A stretch of DNA of 64,000 nucleotides from Fratercula arctica (GCA_947846985.1 CANTUZ010000002.1:134501889-134565888); one strand, 5' to 3'. Numbered from the stretch's first letter, positions 12,116 through 26,194 are shown. A program made the numbers and translations. The notes: generated by a model not told the origin, from the letters alone.

Positions 12116-12707
12116 TGTCCTGGTTTCAGTTGAGATGATTGAGTTAATTTTCTTCTTAGCAGCTGGTATAGTGCTGTGTTTTGGATTTAGTATGAGAATA
12201 ATATTGGTAATGCACGAATGTTTTTGTTGTTGCTAAGCAGTGCTGACACTAAATCAAGGACTTTTCTGCTTCTCATGCCTTCCCAGTGAAAAGGCTGGAG
12301 GTGCACAAGAAGCTGGGAGAGGGTACAGGCAGGACAGCTGACCCAAACTGGCCAAAGGGATATTCCATACCAGATGATGTCATGCTCAGCATATAAACCG
12401 GGGGAAGTTGGCTGGGAGGTGGTTACTTCTGCTTGGGAACAGGCTGTGCATCAGTCTGTTGGTGGTGAGCAATCACTTGTCTTCTGTGGGTTTTATTTAT
12501 CTCTCTTTTCTTGTTATTTTCCTTTTCATTACAATTATTTTTTTATTATTATATTTTATTTTAATTCAATTATTAAACTGTTCTTATCTCAGCCCATGAG
12601 GTGCATCACTTTTACTCTTCCGATTCTCTCCCCCATCCCACAGGACGGGGAGAGGGGGAGTGAGTGAGCGGCTGTGTGGTGCTCCTGGCTGGGATTAAAC
12701 CACAACA
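12116..12707 (+). mobile_element. Complete solo LTR of avian ERVL type, plus strand
   Basis: The element starts TGTCCTGGTTTCAG and ends GATTAAACCACAACA, giving the TG...CA termini of a retroviral LTR, 592 bp long. Flanking 5-mers are CCTGA (12111-12115) and CCTGG (12708-12712), a 5-bp target-site duplication with one transition. Inside are the family blocks GAGTTAATTTTCTTCTTAGC, GTATAGTGCTGTGTTTTGG, TGACCCAAACTGGCCAAAGG and GGGATATTCCATACCAGATG, a TATA box (12392-12398), an ATTAAA polyadenylation signal (12572-12577) and TCTCAGCCCATGAGG, followed by the terminal CTCTCCCCCATCCCAC block. With no internal sequence on either side, it is a solo LTR left by recombination between two LTRs. Confidence 0.93.
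12392..12398 (+). promoter_or_regulatory. LTR TATA box
   Basis: TATAAAC sits just after CATGCTCAGCA in the LTR, the expected U3 position, with transcription predicted to begin some 25-30 bp downstream. The same box is present in the truncated LTR at 1152-1159. The LTR could act as an alternative promoter in the plus direction, but nothing in the sequence shows that it does. Confidence 0.65.
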
Positions 12708-13761
12708 CCTGGAGACAGCACTTGCACAGGCTACAGTAAATAAAAAGTTTTCATTCTGAGACTGATTAAAAAAAAAAATCAGAGAAAATGGATTTTTAAT
12801 GGATTTTTATTTTTGGAAGTTAAACTAGAAAGTTATCCCCATAAAAAATGAATCTGGAACCAAAAAGAATCTTTTGGAAACACAAATAAACTTTAAAAAT
12901 CCTACAATAGTCCTACAATTACTTTAGATTAAACTCATGTGCTTATTACTGTATCATATTGAGTTGTTTTATTGTCAGATTTTAAACCCCTTTAGATAAA
13001 TATTTTTCTTTAACTTAAGTAAATTGTGTAATAATTGATTCTAGTTCCAAATGAAGAATTGAAAACTGTCAACACCATAAAATACTGCTAGGCATATTTC
13101 TGAAACAAAGTGTTTTCTTTCAGAGATGACGGAATGGTAAAGTTCTGATGTTCTTGATCTCTCTCCCACTTTTTACATTCCCAAATATTGGCTGTACTTG
13201 TTTTACAGTAAAAATAGTTTTTGTCTTCCTGAAAAAACTCTATTTTGTAGAGCACATTCTGTGAATTAAAAAAAAAAAAAAATGCTGAGATCTATCTGAA
13301 ATATTTTAATTCACTGGATATCTGTAATTTATTGTACTCAATCACCATTGTAATTTTTCTTGTAAGGTATTAAGACCATGTAGAGCACAGTGAAAACAGC
13401 CATAAATCATGGAGACAGTTCCCAAATGAAGAGTGCTTACCTTAATCATCCAGCACTGACCAGAGTAAATGTCACTAGCTGATAGGAGAAAAGGTGCATC
13501 TTATCTTCTCAGTCATTAGCACGAGTAAGAGAAATTAAGTTTTCTCATTGTGAAATTGCTGGACCATTTTCTTGAATTTTTTGATAACTTTTCATTGTTA
13601 TGCATTTGTAGAATAAATCATGGGTAACATATCCTTTAGCTTTTGTAAATTCACAGCTGCTACGCTCAGAAAATATCACTGCAATAACCCAGATTGTGCC
13701 TCCACATAACTCCCTATTCTCTGGGCTATGGCTTCAGCGTATATTTGTGAAAGATTCTCAA
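12708..13761. other. Unique AT-rich DNA
   Basis: No recognised feature other than an A15 run at 13268-13282. Stops are frequent in all frames. Confidence 0.55.
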
Positions 13762-13978
13762 TCCTTATTTAATGACTTCAAGTGACAGGGAATCCACCAC
13801 AGCCCTTGGTAAATTATTTCAATTAACTGCAGTTAAAAATGAGGACTTTATTTCTTCCTTGAATTTGCCCAGCCTTGGTCTCCATTTGGTCATGTTATTC
13901 CTTCTTCTATTAGATTAAAGGTGCCTGTGTAGCATTATAACTCTTTTTCCTGTATAGTCCTTAAACTGTTTTATTAAA
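13762..13978 (-). mobile_element. Ancient CR1/L3-like LINE relic, minus strand
   Basis: Read on the plus strand, the blocks AATGACTTCAAGTGACAGGG, AATCCACCACAGCCCTTGG, TAAATTATTTCAATTAACTG, GTTAAAAATGAGGACTTTAT and CTATTAGATTAAAGGTGCC occur in the order expected of the antisense 3' coding region of old amniote CR1/L3-type LINEs. In sense orientation they encode the PSLEVF- and RKNF-like C-terminal segment. It is far more diverged than the avian CR1 copies elsewhere here, and no tail is recognisable. Borders are approximate. Confidence 0.7.
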
Positions 13979-16910
13979 TACTATTTATTTAAAAATACAG
14001 ATTCCTCAATAACCAGAAACTGTTGCTTGCTGCCTGCAGCTCTTGTGGAGACAGACTTTCAAAACAGTAGGTTCATAATCTACTGTTCAAAACTACTGAT
14101 GTTGATATAATTTTACTGCTAATTCTTAATGAAAATTTCTTGTCTCCCTGTATTGTTCCATAAATTTAGCAGTTGCTGTATAATTTATAATCAGAATATT
14201 ACAAATTGTAATTGAGTTGCTTCCCCCATCTAAATAAGCCTTATTTAGTAGCTTAAGTCCCTCCAAGTAAGGGGAACCTTTTTTGCCAGGTGTTCCTTCA
14301 CATTAGCAATGTATTTTTCAAATGTGGACACTCCACAAAAGTTGGTATTTCAGCCACGATGTTAAAAGCTGTAACAGCTGGTTTTTTAGATCAGCTGTAA
14401 ATGTTGCTTCTTATGCATTGCAGAGATGGCTATATGGACACTCAGGTCTGCAACCTGAGAAGCTCTCCTGTGTCCCACTGGCTCTAAAAGAAGTCTGAGT
14501 AGCTTTTAAGGTTGACACCACTGAACATCAGATGATCCGTGGCCTTTCAGAAAAAAAGATGATTCCTGGCTTTCCCTGACAAAGCTCTGCATTGTGCAAC
14601 CCATTTATATTATTAGACCTTCACAGTTAGTTTGACATATTTCAGTCATAAGCCTCAGATAGTAAAAAATGTGAAAGTCCATACTGGATTGTTACAAAAG
14701 GTTTGTTATTGTAGCAGTTCAGCAATAGGTTTTGTACTCCAAAGTGATTATCAGCTAGGACAATTGGTGAGCGTATACTTACTAATGTCATGGGACAGAG
14801 GTACTCATAAATGCTGTATATCTATATACCCATCAATTTGTAAGCTTCCCTTTGTAAAACAAAGCAAGCAAGTATACAACTACTAGACACTCCATGAAGT
14901 CAAAATTAATTTTGAAAAATTATTTGGTTTGCTTGTCTTTGCTTACATGCATTTTCTGCTGTACTGTTAGCATTTTGCTAACTTGTATTTCATTGGTAAA
15001 TGATAGATCTTTACATCTACTTACTACTTTTTTTTTGGATAGGGTTATTTTTAATGGGAGGAACCCAGCAACATTCATATTTGCAGAGAACAGTCTTCTT
15101 TAAGTATACAATCTTCTTTTTATATATTTGAGCATTGCCTTCCAATTCTATTAAATCTCATTAACACAGTGACATAGAAACGACTTAGATGTTGCATCTA
15201 TTCTTCTCTTGAAGACTTAACATAAGTACTTAATGTTGGAGACAATTAGTTTGATTTGACTGTACTCAATTAAGTAGGCATCACCCGATTAAGAAATTCA
15301 TGTTCATGAAATAAGATTCGGATAATCATTAGTACCTTGTTTGTAGCCATTATGTGATATAGCAATCCTATGCGATACAGAGCTTTAATGATTTATGACT
15401 TTTCACTTCAATTTCTTCTGCCAAAGAAAAACTGCTTGGGAAATACTGCTAACTCTATTATGACTCAGTAGCTTTGGGGGTTTTTACATTCTTTCTGCTT
15501 GTTCCTCAGTACTATTTCTCATGTACACTCTAATTAATGATTTAATCGTTTACAAGGTAATCAGGTTCTGTTGGCATTTGTTTTCAAGGCGGAGACACAG
15601 GTTAAAAGCAGAGCCAGGGCCAGCTGCAGTGGGTGGGCAGGTGTTTTTCTGGTAACCATCCAGTGCCAGGGACTTTGGTGTGGGGTGGACTCGAGCCACC
15701 CCTCTGATCCTGTTAACCACTCCCAGGAGAGCTTTGCTATAAGCCTGTTCCGTCTAGGTAATTTTGGTAGTGAACATTCTGGATGATTTGTGTTGGCAGA
15801 GCATTTTGAGGCTCTTGATACAGCCCTGGAGCCCCTAGGAGTTTTCAAGACCATATGTAAGTATGGTCTGGCTGCACAGAATGACATAAATTCTAGGCTC
15901 ATTCCATAAATTCTGGTGTGTGAAACATAATTTTGAACAAGCTCTCATATATGGGAGACAAAAACTGGTTTATTGTCCCCTGTGCTAATTTTGCGATTTT
16001 ATGGTTTGCATATTTAGGAACTGGTTTTCCTCATTTTCATGACTGGTAGAATGAGAAAAAGAAGCAGATTTTGAAAAACTCTCCAAAAACAACACTCTAA
16101 AATAAGTTTCAGTTTTATGGTTCCCCCCCCCCCAATTTTTTTGTTATTTTTTAGTGAATTAACTTTGAGAAATTATAGACTGTCTTTTCTGTTTCATCAT
16201 TCAAGGTCAGTGGTAGGAAATTCTCAAATTAATGTTGTTAATAGATTACAATATTTAGATGTTTGGTTTTGTATGTTGTTCTTACATCTCTTCATTTCAG
16301 GTATGTGAAGTTGAATACATCTGCTACCCTCAGCACATTTTCTTAATTGGTTGATGCCATTTCATTCACATAACGTGATGAAAGATTCTCCCTTCCCTTA
16401 GAAACTATTAATCGGTTCTGACATCGCTTGTATTCCTTGAAATAATGATTTGCTATTCATTTTTTACAGCTAGTGTTTTTTCTCTTCTTCCACTTTTCCA
16501 GTTTCTTCCAAGACTGTCTAACAATAGATGACAAAGGTGGAGGCAGGAAAATATCAAAAGATGTCACCAGCCCAAGTTAGATCTACTCATTTAGTGGCCA
16601 AAATTCAGCAATAAACCAGTAAAAAAAGGATTTCACTGCAGGCCATTTGTGTTAGCAAATGCTGTACAAGTAAACCATGAACAGGCGAACAGGCAAGAGC
16701 AGATGCGCTATTTAAATGGATTAGGTGGGCCAGTTAACTATTATTAGAAGTCAGTGCAATTCATTTAATTGAATCTGTTATTTTGGCAGTGATCCCAATA
16801 AGCAGATATTTAATTGCCCATAATTCCTGTGGTAGATAAACGATTTCAGACCAAATATAATCTACTTCTAATCTATTCTGTGGTTCCCTTAAGCATAACC
16901 ATCCTTACTC

Positions 16911-16935
16911 TTTTTTTTTTTTTTTTTTTTTTTTT
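16911..16935. repeat. T25 homopolymer
   Basis: An uninterrupted run of 25 T. No SINE or processed-gene body adjoins it on the 5' side of the complementary A run, so a retrotransposed origin is not supported. It is likely length-variable. Confidence 0.9.
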
Positions 16936-19900
16936 AAGGTTATGAATAAGTTGAAAGCTTTTGTACAACCTGTGGGGTGCTCTAGGGCTGCCTGAGAGCG
17001 AGTGTGAAGAGTAAGACAGCATGGAAGGAAAGGTGTGCCATCTTGCTAGGGAAAACTTCAGTACTTCTTTAAAATAATAAGCTAGGCTTTTCTACAGTAA
17101 GTCTTGCCTGAACAGATATGTCTCAAAAGACTTAATCAAAGATTTATTAAATCAGGATTTATAGTTCTCCACAGTTTAGAATTTCTTCAGACCACTGGAA
17201 CTTGTGAAGCTTACTATCATGATGAAATGGAAAGTTATTGACTTCCTACATTTCATGTATGCCTGGAGTCCAGTAAAAAGGAAAGAATTAAATGTTTGTG
17301 GCTAAGAGACTTGAAAGAGAGACAGGAATGCACAGTTTAAACCTGTACTTTCTGAATTGTTAATACATTTAACACTTAAGAAGTTAAAAACTCCAACAGC
17401 TCAAAACGCCTCAAGCCTGGAACTGTTTCTGGATTCTCCTGCAAACTTCATGAGATCATTAACCAGCATCCGCATGAGAGGCTGTGTCACTTCCCTGACG
17501 CTTGCAGCCACGTTGTTGGGCTGTGGCAGCTATAAGGGGATCCAATGGGACTCGGAAGAACAAGCAGAATAAGGGAGACATCAGCCGAGCATGGAGGTTC
17601 ATGTGCTGTTGTGCTGCCTTCTCGGAAAAGAGGACTGTGAGTTGTGGTGTCTATTTTCAGGATCATATCTGTGTTCTTCATTCAGCTAGTGTCACTTGCA
17701 GACCAGAAAACCTACAGAAGCAATCTGCGTCTGTGCTCTCTGAGAAAGATGGATTAATTACTTGCTACCCCTACATGCTAATTGCTGGGGTTACCCCTGC
17801 CTCCCAGGATCTTATGTTCTTTTACACAGATTCAAAACCAGAAATAACCTAGCCTATTGTCCAGCAAAATATTCTCCATTACAGGTTTTGAACCTCATGT
17901 AGCTGAGGAAGGAACAAAATCAGTGTCTATATTCATGTAAGACATCTCTACTCAGCTGACTGCTGTGCAAAAGACACATGATGCTGTTAAAAAAATTATT
18001 ACAAATAATAATTTTACTTCCTTTCAGATCACTAAACCCGCAAGTAATTTTTTTGTTTGAATGAGCAAATGAAGGGGTAGGCATTTTCCATGTGAACTGT
18101 TTTTGAGGCTTTTAGCCCTCCTTTACCTAACTGAAAGAGGGCTGAAAAGGAACTGACACACCACACGCGACATTCCTGCCACAAAAGTAACTCGTGTCCA
18201 CTGGTTTGAAGGCCTGGGGCACCACAGAAATTGGTACCGTGTGAAGTAAAATTCACTCTTTTTCAGAAGCTCAGCAAAAGGACTTCTTAGACTTCATTAT
18301 GTATAGATGCCCAAGCTTCCTCCTGCAGCGTTCTGCATTCACAGATCTCAACGTGCTTCTTGGAAAGCGGGCAATTTCCAACATGAGGGAAACAGCTTCT
18401 ACTTTAAACTTCACAGCTGGCTGTGCTAGGAAGCCCACGTTCAAAGTGAAAATAAGCGTCTGTTTGAAGAGTGTATATGTGACTTGTAACAGACCAAGCA
18501 AAAGAAAAATGTAGGTTAAGAGCTCAGCTGAGTTGAGACTCAATGTGGGCATTTGTTTGTTGATTGCTGACAGACATTGTACAGACAGAACTTTGTCAAG
18601 TCATAAACCCTCCCGAGGAAACTGTGTCCTAAATATCAGTGTTTGCTTGCAATTGTACAAATTTACAAAGAATAGCAAAAAATTTGGCCACTTTAAGTGG
18701 CAACAGTAAATTATATATGTTCACTGACACTTGATTACTTTATGCTAATTGGTTTAGTAAGTACCAATTATATCCCTAAATAGTTTTCTGAATGTTAATA
18801 TCAGCTACATTCTTCATTTTCCTATGTATTTTGTAGTTCGAAAATGAAGCAGTAAGATTTCTCTTTCATACCTATTAGTCATCATTACATTCTCTAGTAA
18901 AATGGTACTTCAGATGTCATGATATTTACAAACATATTTAGACTGAAGTTTTCAACATTAATATTAAATGTTAACCCATTATATTACTGTAGGTAGAAGC
19001 ATGTGTGGAAAAACCATGAAGGAGATAAACCATTAGATGAGGTTATGAACAGAACATGTTTTGTACATTTTTCTATTTATAACATTACCTGACTAATTAA
19101 CAGAAGTATAAAGGCTTTATAATGACCTCGGCTATTGTTAGAGATGAATTCAACTCCGGAGAGCCATTTAGTAATGCATCACATTAGTGGTTCCTCAGAG
19201 TAGAAGTGGTCCCGTTGGTATTACTACAGATGTTTGGTTGACTCTGTGTGATGAAGATTTTTCTGCTGAAGAATAATATTTTGCTGAAACTGAAAGTCTT
19301 GCAGGAATATGTAAAATCAAATGAAAATACGGAAAGAAATGTAAAAACAAATAGTTTGGTTTTGAACTGGCATTTGGAAATGAAATGACAATCTTCATTT
19401 AGTTTCACAATGAGCTTTGCTCCATTTTAGGGAAAAATAAAGCAAAACAAAACCAGTGTTTTGTGTCAAAATGTTGATACGAAATGGCAATGATCAAACC
19501 TAGACTTCTTATGCCCATCTTCTGTTTAACTTAAATACTAAAATGCCCAATGTCCCCCTTGACTGTTTTGGAAAACACTGTACATGTTTAACATCCACAA
19601 AGAGCTGAAAAGGAGCAGCATGAGCAGCATTTTGCTTGTGCAAGTAAGTATTAAAAACATATATATCTGGAAACAGTATGTACCTATTCTGCATATGATG
19701 AAGCAGATGAGGCGAGCTGTAAGTGAACGTGTTTGCACTCCCCCAGAAGTCTAGCTGCAGTGGAATTGAACACTATGTGAATTAATCCCTCCTGCTTTCA
19801 GGCTGCTTGGTAGCTTTTGGCACTCATGCTTGTGTAGTTATGGCTGGCCTGAGGATGTACACGCTGGATGAGAGGATGCAGCACAGGCACATGTCCTTAT

Positions 19901-21803
19901 TCAGTGTTTAAGTATGAGAGTAGCTGTTACTCTGAGATGTCAGCTGGTTATCTGTTAGAGTAGCTGGCATGGTGACTGCATGTTGTGGAATTTACATTAA
20001 TATCTTAAAATACTATGCGATTTCTTTAAATTAAAGGACACTGTCAGGTGAAATTAACATCACATTTCAAATTTTATGTATTCCCTTTATTCTTAATGTG
20101 TTTTGAATTGAAAAATTTGAATTTGTTTCCCATTTGAGTTACTCTCTCTGCTACTACACTTTGCTTTTATGCTAAGCTCTGGTTCTTTGCCTGTAAAAAC
20201 ATTATTTCTCTTTGCTTTTAAATAACTGTGCTTTAAATTTCTGAATAAACAGTTAACATAAAAACACATGTGAAGTGTTTGACAGGAGGAATGTCATTTC
20301 ATTTCCAAATCCACGCTTCAGAAAGTCCCGTTGCATTTTCTTTTTTCAAAGACAATCTGACATTTCAACTCAGCGTAACTGTAGAGTCTTGTGGTCTATT
20401 GTTATTAATTTTTTGTACGGTGAGAGCACCTGAGCTAGCAATCAGAACTGAGACACCACCCCCCACCCCCATCATGCTAGATGCAAGGACTTTGATAGAC
20501 TTATTTCCAGTCCATGGAGAATGCATGAACTGAGTTATGTATTAAACACGAGACATATTCTAAAGGGAGGGACTATTCAGATAGGCTATGTATGCCTGTA
20601 AGTGGTATCAAGCTCTGAAGAGAGGAAAAAGTAACCTTCCGTATGTGAATACACACTTTCAGAACATGATACAATACTACGATTAAATTTATATTTTGAG
20701 ATTCTATTACCTGAGCTGGAGATCTCACAGAGTATGTATATATAAAACACAGTGCCATGCGAAGGTATCTGAGAGAGAGTTTAATGTGCTGTAATATCTC
20801 TTTGTACCATGTAACTTGGTCCTAGAGGTGATACAGTCACGTTAGCATCGCACCATGGCCAGCTTTAGCTGTGCTAGTGCAAAGCTCTTAGAGTCAGCTT
20901 GGATAGATCTGCACGGAGCTGCCTTGCAGAGTAGACCTAATTTAGGTTGCTGTTGTATTTAGTAACGAATTTCAGAAAATATTAATGGGGAAAAATTCCA
21001 TGCTGCATTTGAATGGGGAGTCCGTAAACTGCTTTATGCCCCTTCTGTGTTGAGTAACTGCAACAATTGGATCTATAACTAAGTCGAAATTCAATGACAA
21101 CTAAGTACAAATATCCTCTCCCCTTCCCTTTTAAACATACCGTGGTATTTCTTGGGTCTGTGATAACTTAAAAATCTTTGCTTGTCATAACACTTCCTAC
21201 ACTACTTAGAAGTCCTCTCCTGATTTTTCTTTGGCTTTGGTCTTTGAAGCTGCTAAAGCATGCATCAGTGGAGGAATAATCTCTTTTCCATTGTTTCCAA
21301 AAAGATGGTGTAACTGAAAATTACTGGAACTGAAGGGGAGAAAAGTCGATATCCTCAAAGAAAAAAAAAGTGCAACAAAGTCTAAAATTAAAATGTACTG
21401 AAGCAGATTTGATAAAGTACGTAGCAAGCTTGAGCTAAATGGACTGTTGCCAAAGCTGGATATTACTTTCTTTAGGACATGGAGAATCTATTTTGAATTC
21501 TATGATCAAGCTGGCAAAAGCATAACTCATCATAATGTTAAAAATAATAACAAGCTTAGTGCAAGACATCAGTGCAGGAACTGGTGATGCCTACTAACAT
21601 GTTCTTACCAGACAGATGGTCTGTTTGGCAAACTGAGCATTGAATGAGTACTTGCAATACCTAAAGTCTGTGATGAATCCTGCTATTCATTTTCTTCGTG
21701 ATCTTGAGTGTGTCACTCCTTGGCTGCTCTTCCTACCTGCTTTTATGTCCTAGTTATATAGGTAGTAAACTCGTTGGAACAGTGCCTATCTCTTTCTTTT
21801 AGC

Positions 21804-21824
21804 GATCTCTTATTTTAAGAGATC
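21804..21824. repeat. 9-bp inverted repeat
   Basis: GATCTCTTA (21804-21812) and TAAGAGATC (21816-21824) are exact reverse complements around TTT, and GATCTCTTA recurs directly after as GATCTCTTAT. No function can be inferred. Confidence 0.55.
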
Positions 21825-24800
21825 TCTTATAAGTGAGACCCTTGGTTTGTCCTCTGTCTCTGTCAATCCAAATATCAAAATCCCAGCCTGACTTTCTCTG
21901 GAAACCTGTCTGTGCTTCCCCAGGATCCTGCCTGTTCCTCCCACCCGCTCTCCACAGCTTCAAGGGCTGCAGTGATCTTAGAGCCCGTGATATCAGGTCT
22001 ATGTTTCTGATCCCCTGGGAATCTACCGTGCTGCATGGGTCTGACTTGTGTCATTGTCAATGCACTTTGGTGTTCAAGCGCATATTGTGATGGCTCTCTT
22101 GAGTACGTATTTGTTTCCAGAACTGAGTAAGTCAGAGCCTTTCTCAGTCACATAAATCAACGAGAAATCAATGAAAGGAAGGTCTGTAAAGGGAACACTC
22201 AGGCCTGGCCAGGCTGCTTCTAGTTTTCCCGAAGTGAATATTTTATGCCTAAACTGGAAAGCTGAACAGATTTATGACAGCTCTGAAACAAAGACAACCT
22301 ATTTCCAAGGAAGTTTGTAATTAAGCAATGTTTAATGAAGTGCGGGGCTTTCAAATGTTTTTAAATTCAAAAATCTAACATTTCTATCGCGTTGCACGGT
22401 TACGGAAAGGCCAACCAGTTCTGCTACATTCTGAAGGATTTTTCTGTGAAAGGAAGAATAAATTTCCCTTTATGACTAAACACCATCTGAAAAAAGATGG
22501 TTCATAAGAAATTTTTGGTTTCCTAATTAAAAAAAAATCAATCTAATAATAAACTTCTGTCAAAGGACTTTATTAGCTAAGCTTTTGATTTCTAATTAAT
22601 GTCAGTAAAATATTCTTTATAAAACCAACAGAGATTACCTCTGTCTTTGAAAAATATCTTTTTTTAGAAAGAAATTGGGGATTTAGTAACTTTTTTAATG
22701 AGGCCTGTCTTATCCCTACCATATCGCATATCTCCCCCAATGTTGTCTTTAAGCCGAATATAAACTAGGGGGTTTTGTTTGTTCATTTGTTTGGGAAAAA
22801 AGGTCATTTTCTGCTGGGATTAATGGTAGATTAATGGTAAGAGTCAGAGAAGGGAAAAGAAATGACTTACATGAGATCCCTTTATAAGTGCTGGTACTAG
22901 AGACCTTATTCTAAAGTATTTATATTAATGGGATGTCCTATGCAGTAAGGAATAAAACACATACTTAATGTGGGTAAAAGCACCGAAATAAAAAAGAGGG
23001 AAGATTAGATCAAGCTTGCAATTATTTTTTTTTTCTGACAATAGCTAAGTTTGCAAAGTCCTTGAGGAAAACAAGATTGGATCATACGGATTTACACTAG
23101 CTACAGTTAAATGCTTGCAAATGAACCTTTTCAGTTTCAGTAACTTTTAAAGGATTGCTATATATTTAATTGACATATGTATACATATACATAAATGTAC
23201 TGATGCATGTATTATTAAAACCTGAAAATATAGCCAAGAAAAAATTATAGACTGGTTTACTTAAGTGATATAAACTAAATTCCTTTGAAAAAGGACAAAA
23301 AAATCCAATTTTTGCTTATAAAAATCTGAAAGAATTTGGTTAAGTGGGTTTATTTTCCCCAAGAAAATATAGCCAAGTATTTCTCAGTGAAGGTAGCTGA
23401 GAGGCAAAAAAAGCTTTAGCTAATAATGCCAGCCACTGTAGAGGGATCTTGAATTCTGGATGTGGTTTTAAAACTAAGGTCCAAAAGCTGATTAAGGACA
23501 AGAATCCCTAACTGAGTTTCTGATTAACATTTCGAACATGGAGGGAAATATTCAGTCTCTGCATAATGACAAAATACAGGCTTCAGAGAAGAAAAATGCC
23601 TTTGAGTGTTCTATTCTCTCTCTTTGTGAGAGCAAGGATGTATTTTTAAGCTGGTAGTTACAGGGGTTTTTCCAAATCTAATTTTGAGGGTTCCCGTTGA
23701 TAGGATGCAAACTGTTTCTCTTGGAAAAATATTCCATGGCCTAAAAGATCTTCCTGGAAAATTTTGCTGATTTGTTGACAGCCACAAATCTCTCCCACTT
23801 TCACCCTCAGGTGCACTCTTTGTACACTTATATTTACCTTTACATCCATATTCAATTTTGAAGATAAGAGTGAAAAGAGAAAAAAGCTAAAAGCCATACA
23901 GAATTGAAAAAGATTTTAAAAGGCCAAACTTGCATAAAAATAAACACAAATTCAATTTTTTTTGAACATTTGCCGCATAGAAAAGGACACTATTTTATAC
24001 TGGAAGTGTAATTATTTCATATCTTTAATAAAATACTACATGTACTTATTTAGTTATTTATTTTTTTATTTATTATTTGAAGAAGTAAAGTTCCTAGTTT
24101 GGTATAGGGTCAAAATTATACATTCAAATCAGATCAGTCATGAAATTTAAATTGTCACATATCCAAAGTCTTGTAAAAATTGTCTCAAATTGTGAAATTT
24201 TCATCTGCTCTGAAATCTCTTCTTAATATTCTGCTAGTCAATTCCCAGATGCTACTCTTGAATTTAAATGTGTCGAGGAACTACTTCTAACACAGTATGT
24301 AAACTTTATTTTTAAAATATGCAATTTTACTCTTTTGTTTATGTAAAGAAAAATGTGAATTCTAGCTTGAGTAATCACATTTGGCTTATCTTTATTTCCC
24401 TTTGAGTTTACTAGGTACATTATTCTTTCTTGATTGCCTTAATTTAACACACGAGGCCACACACTGTAATAAGAACCCAAACATACATCCACAGAAGCAG
24501 CATATTTTTTAATACATATAGACAATATATTGCATTTTATTTTGGGGTTTTATGACATTGCACCTATGTTCATTTTGGCTTGTATGTTTAGGTATAATAA
24601 TCAATATACATACTATCTGTGCATTCTTTTCTATTTTTATTCTCATCTTCACAAAGGTTACAGAGATATTCAGAACATAGACCTTTTTTACCATGCGCCA
24701 TCATTACTGATTTTGTTCTTTGATGCTTTCCACTTTTCCAGTTGTCCCCTCTCTCCTTATTAAGTTTGCTTTGCTCGGAAATTCAATACAAAGTGCACTA

Positions 24801-26194
24801 TGAAAGCTTCATACCATGCTATGTTTGCAATTTGATGACAAAGAGCATTAGACCTGCTCTTTGTGTCACAGAGCAGGGGTGACAAATCTTGTTACGAAGC
24901 TTCTGATATGGGGACTCCCAGCTACGTCCTCAGACACATAGTTTTGCTGCTTATTTTGGGGTTGCCAACTTCAAGGTTTTCTTCTCAAAAATCTTCTCAA
25001 AAAGAAATCTGAAAGTATAAAGGTTAGCTGTTTTCACTGTGTTCTTTAGGCAGAGAGATTTCATAAAGTCTCTGGCACTTAGCTATGTTTTGTTTTTCAT
25101 TCTCTTTATGTTTTTATGTAAATTTGTTGAGAAAGACCACTTAAAAGTGAGATCCTTTGAGTGCACCTGGAAGATGCAAGTTGCTATCCAGTATTTCTGC
25201 TTCTTTCTGGCAGTGGCAGTGTTCTCTGAGAACATGATGTGAAAACCAGCCCCCAATACCAATAAGTAGGTGCATTTAAGTATACTTATCCAAAATTCCA
25301 TTTTAATTGTTTAGTGTTTAGGAAAGCTGACATACAAAAAATATGCAAACTTTTTAGTGCTTTTGAGAAAGCGTTGATTGATTGATTATATTTTGTAGGA
25401 CAATGAGCATGTTAATTAACCACAGGACTGTTGACAGCGCTATAAAATTGACTGCCATGCAGACATCTTCCACATGTGGTGTACTCAGTGGTGTCAATAC
25501 CAATGTAGGATTCCTCCTGGTGAAAGGGAGCTTGAAAGTTATATGTTTTATGTAGACATAATCACAGAAGCTCCTGTTTCCCTCAGCTCTACCTGGAAGT
25601 CATACAGATGTTAACTGACAGAATGTTAACATTATACATGAGAGACTCCTTCAAGAGACAAATACCAGTAAGCTCTATTTCAGCTCCAAGTGAGTGCAGG
25701 CACTTGAAGGCAGCATCTGCTCTTCATTTCAGTGGCTAAAATGACACTTCCTTTTCCTAATAATTAATGTCATTTCTGTAGGCTTCACTATAAACTAATC
25801 ATAAGAACAGCTCCATCCCAAGCAGGTGATTGTCATCCATATTAACTGGGGAGTTTTCAGTGATACGAGATTTTCTAAAGATTTAATAAGAGATGTCAAA
25901 ACGTCCAATCTGAGAGAAACAAATGCATATCATCATAGTTTAGGTTGCTAAGCCAATTGCTCTAGAGAAACTAGATGCTTATTAACTACAGATGCTTATC
26001 TGCTTCTTGCTTGTATGGGAAAGCATGATGGTATTTTTAAAGCAAGGGCAATTTTCTCGAAATTATGGATGGTATTTTTGAATTGTAGTCTTTATTTTCC
26101 TAATAGTAATGACACTAGAGTTCTCTTATTCTGCTTATTGAGGTGTAAATGGATCTAACAATCCAAATGATGCTTGTCTGTCTTTGTTCCTCTC

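Larger units (their letters stand above)
13979..26194. other. Long unique AT-rich region without recognised genes
   Basis: About 12 kb with no CR1, LTR or gene that I can identify. It holds simple runs (C11 at 16123-16133, T25 at 16911-16935) and a 9-bp inverted repeat at 21804-21824. Open frames of 113 codons (15561-15902, minus) and 116 codons (17502-17852, plus) sit in locally GC-richer patches and show no domain, signal peptide or convincing splice context, so I treat them as chance. The region could be intronic or intergenic. Confidence 0.5.

Noticed and set aside
15561..15902. 113-codon minus-strand open frame in a GC-richer patch
   Set aside because: No homology recognised, no splice context, and a plus-strand frame is open over the same bases.
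20850..20945. Possible old amniote repeat (CCAGCTTTAGCTGTGCTAG, GCAGAGTAGACCTAATTTAGG)
   Set aside because: Similarity to remembered turtle/crocodile repeats is too loose to support without alignment.
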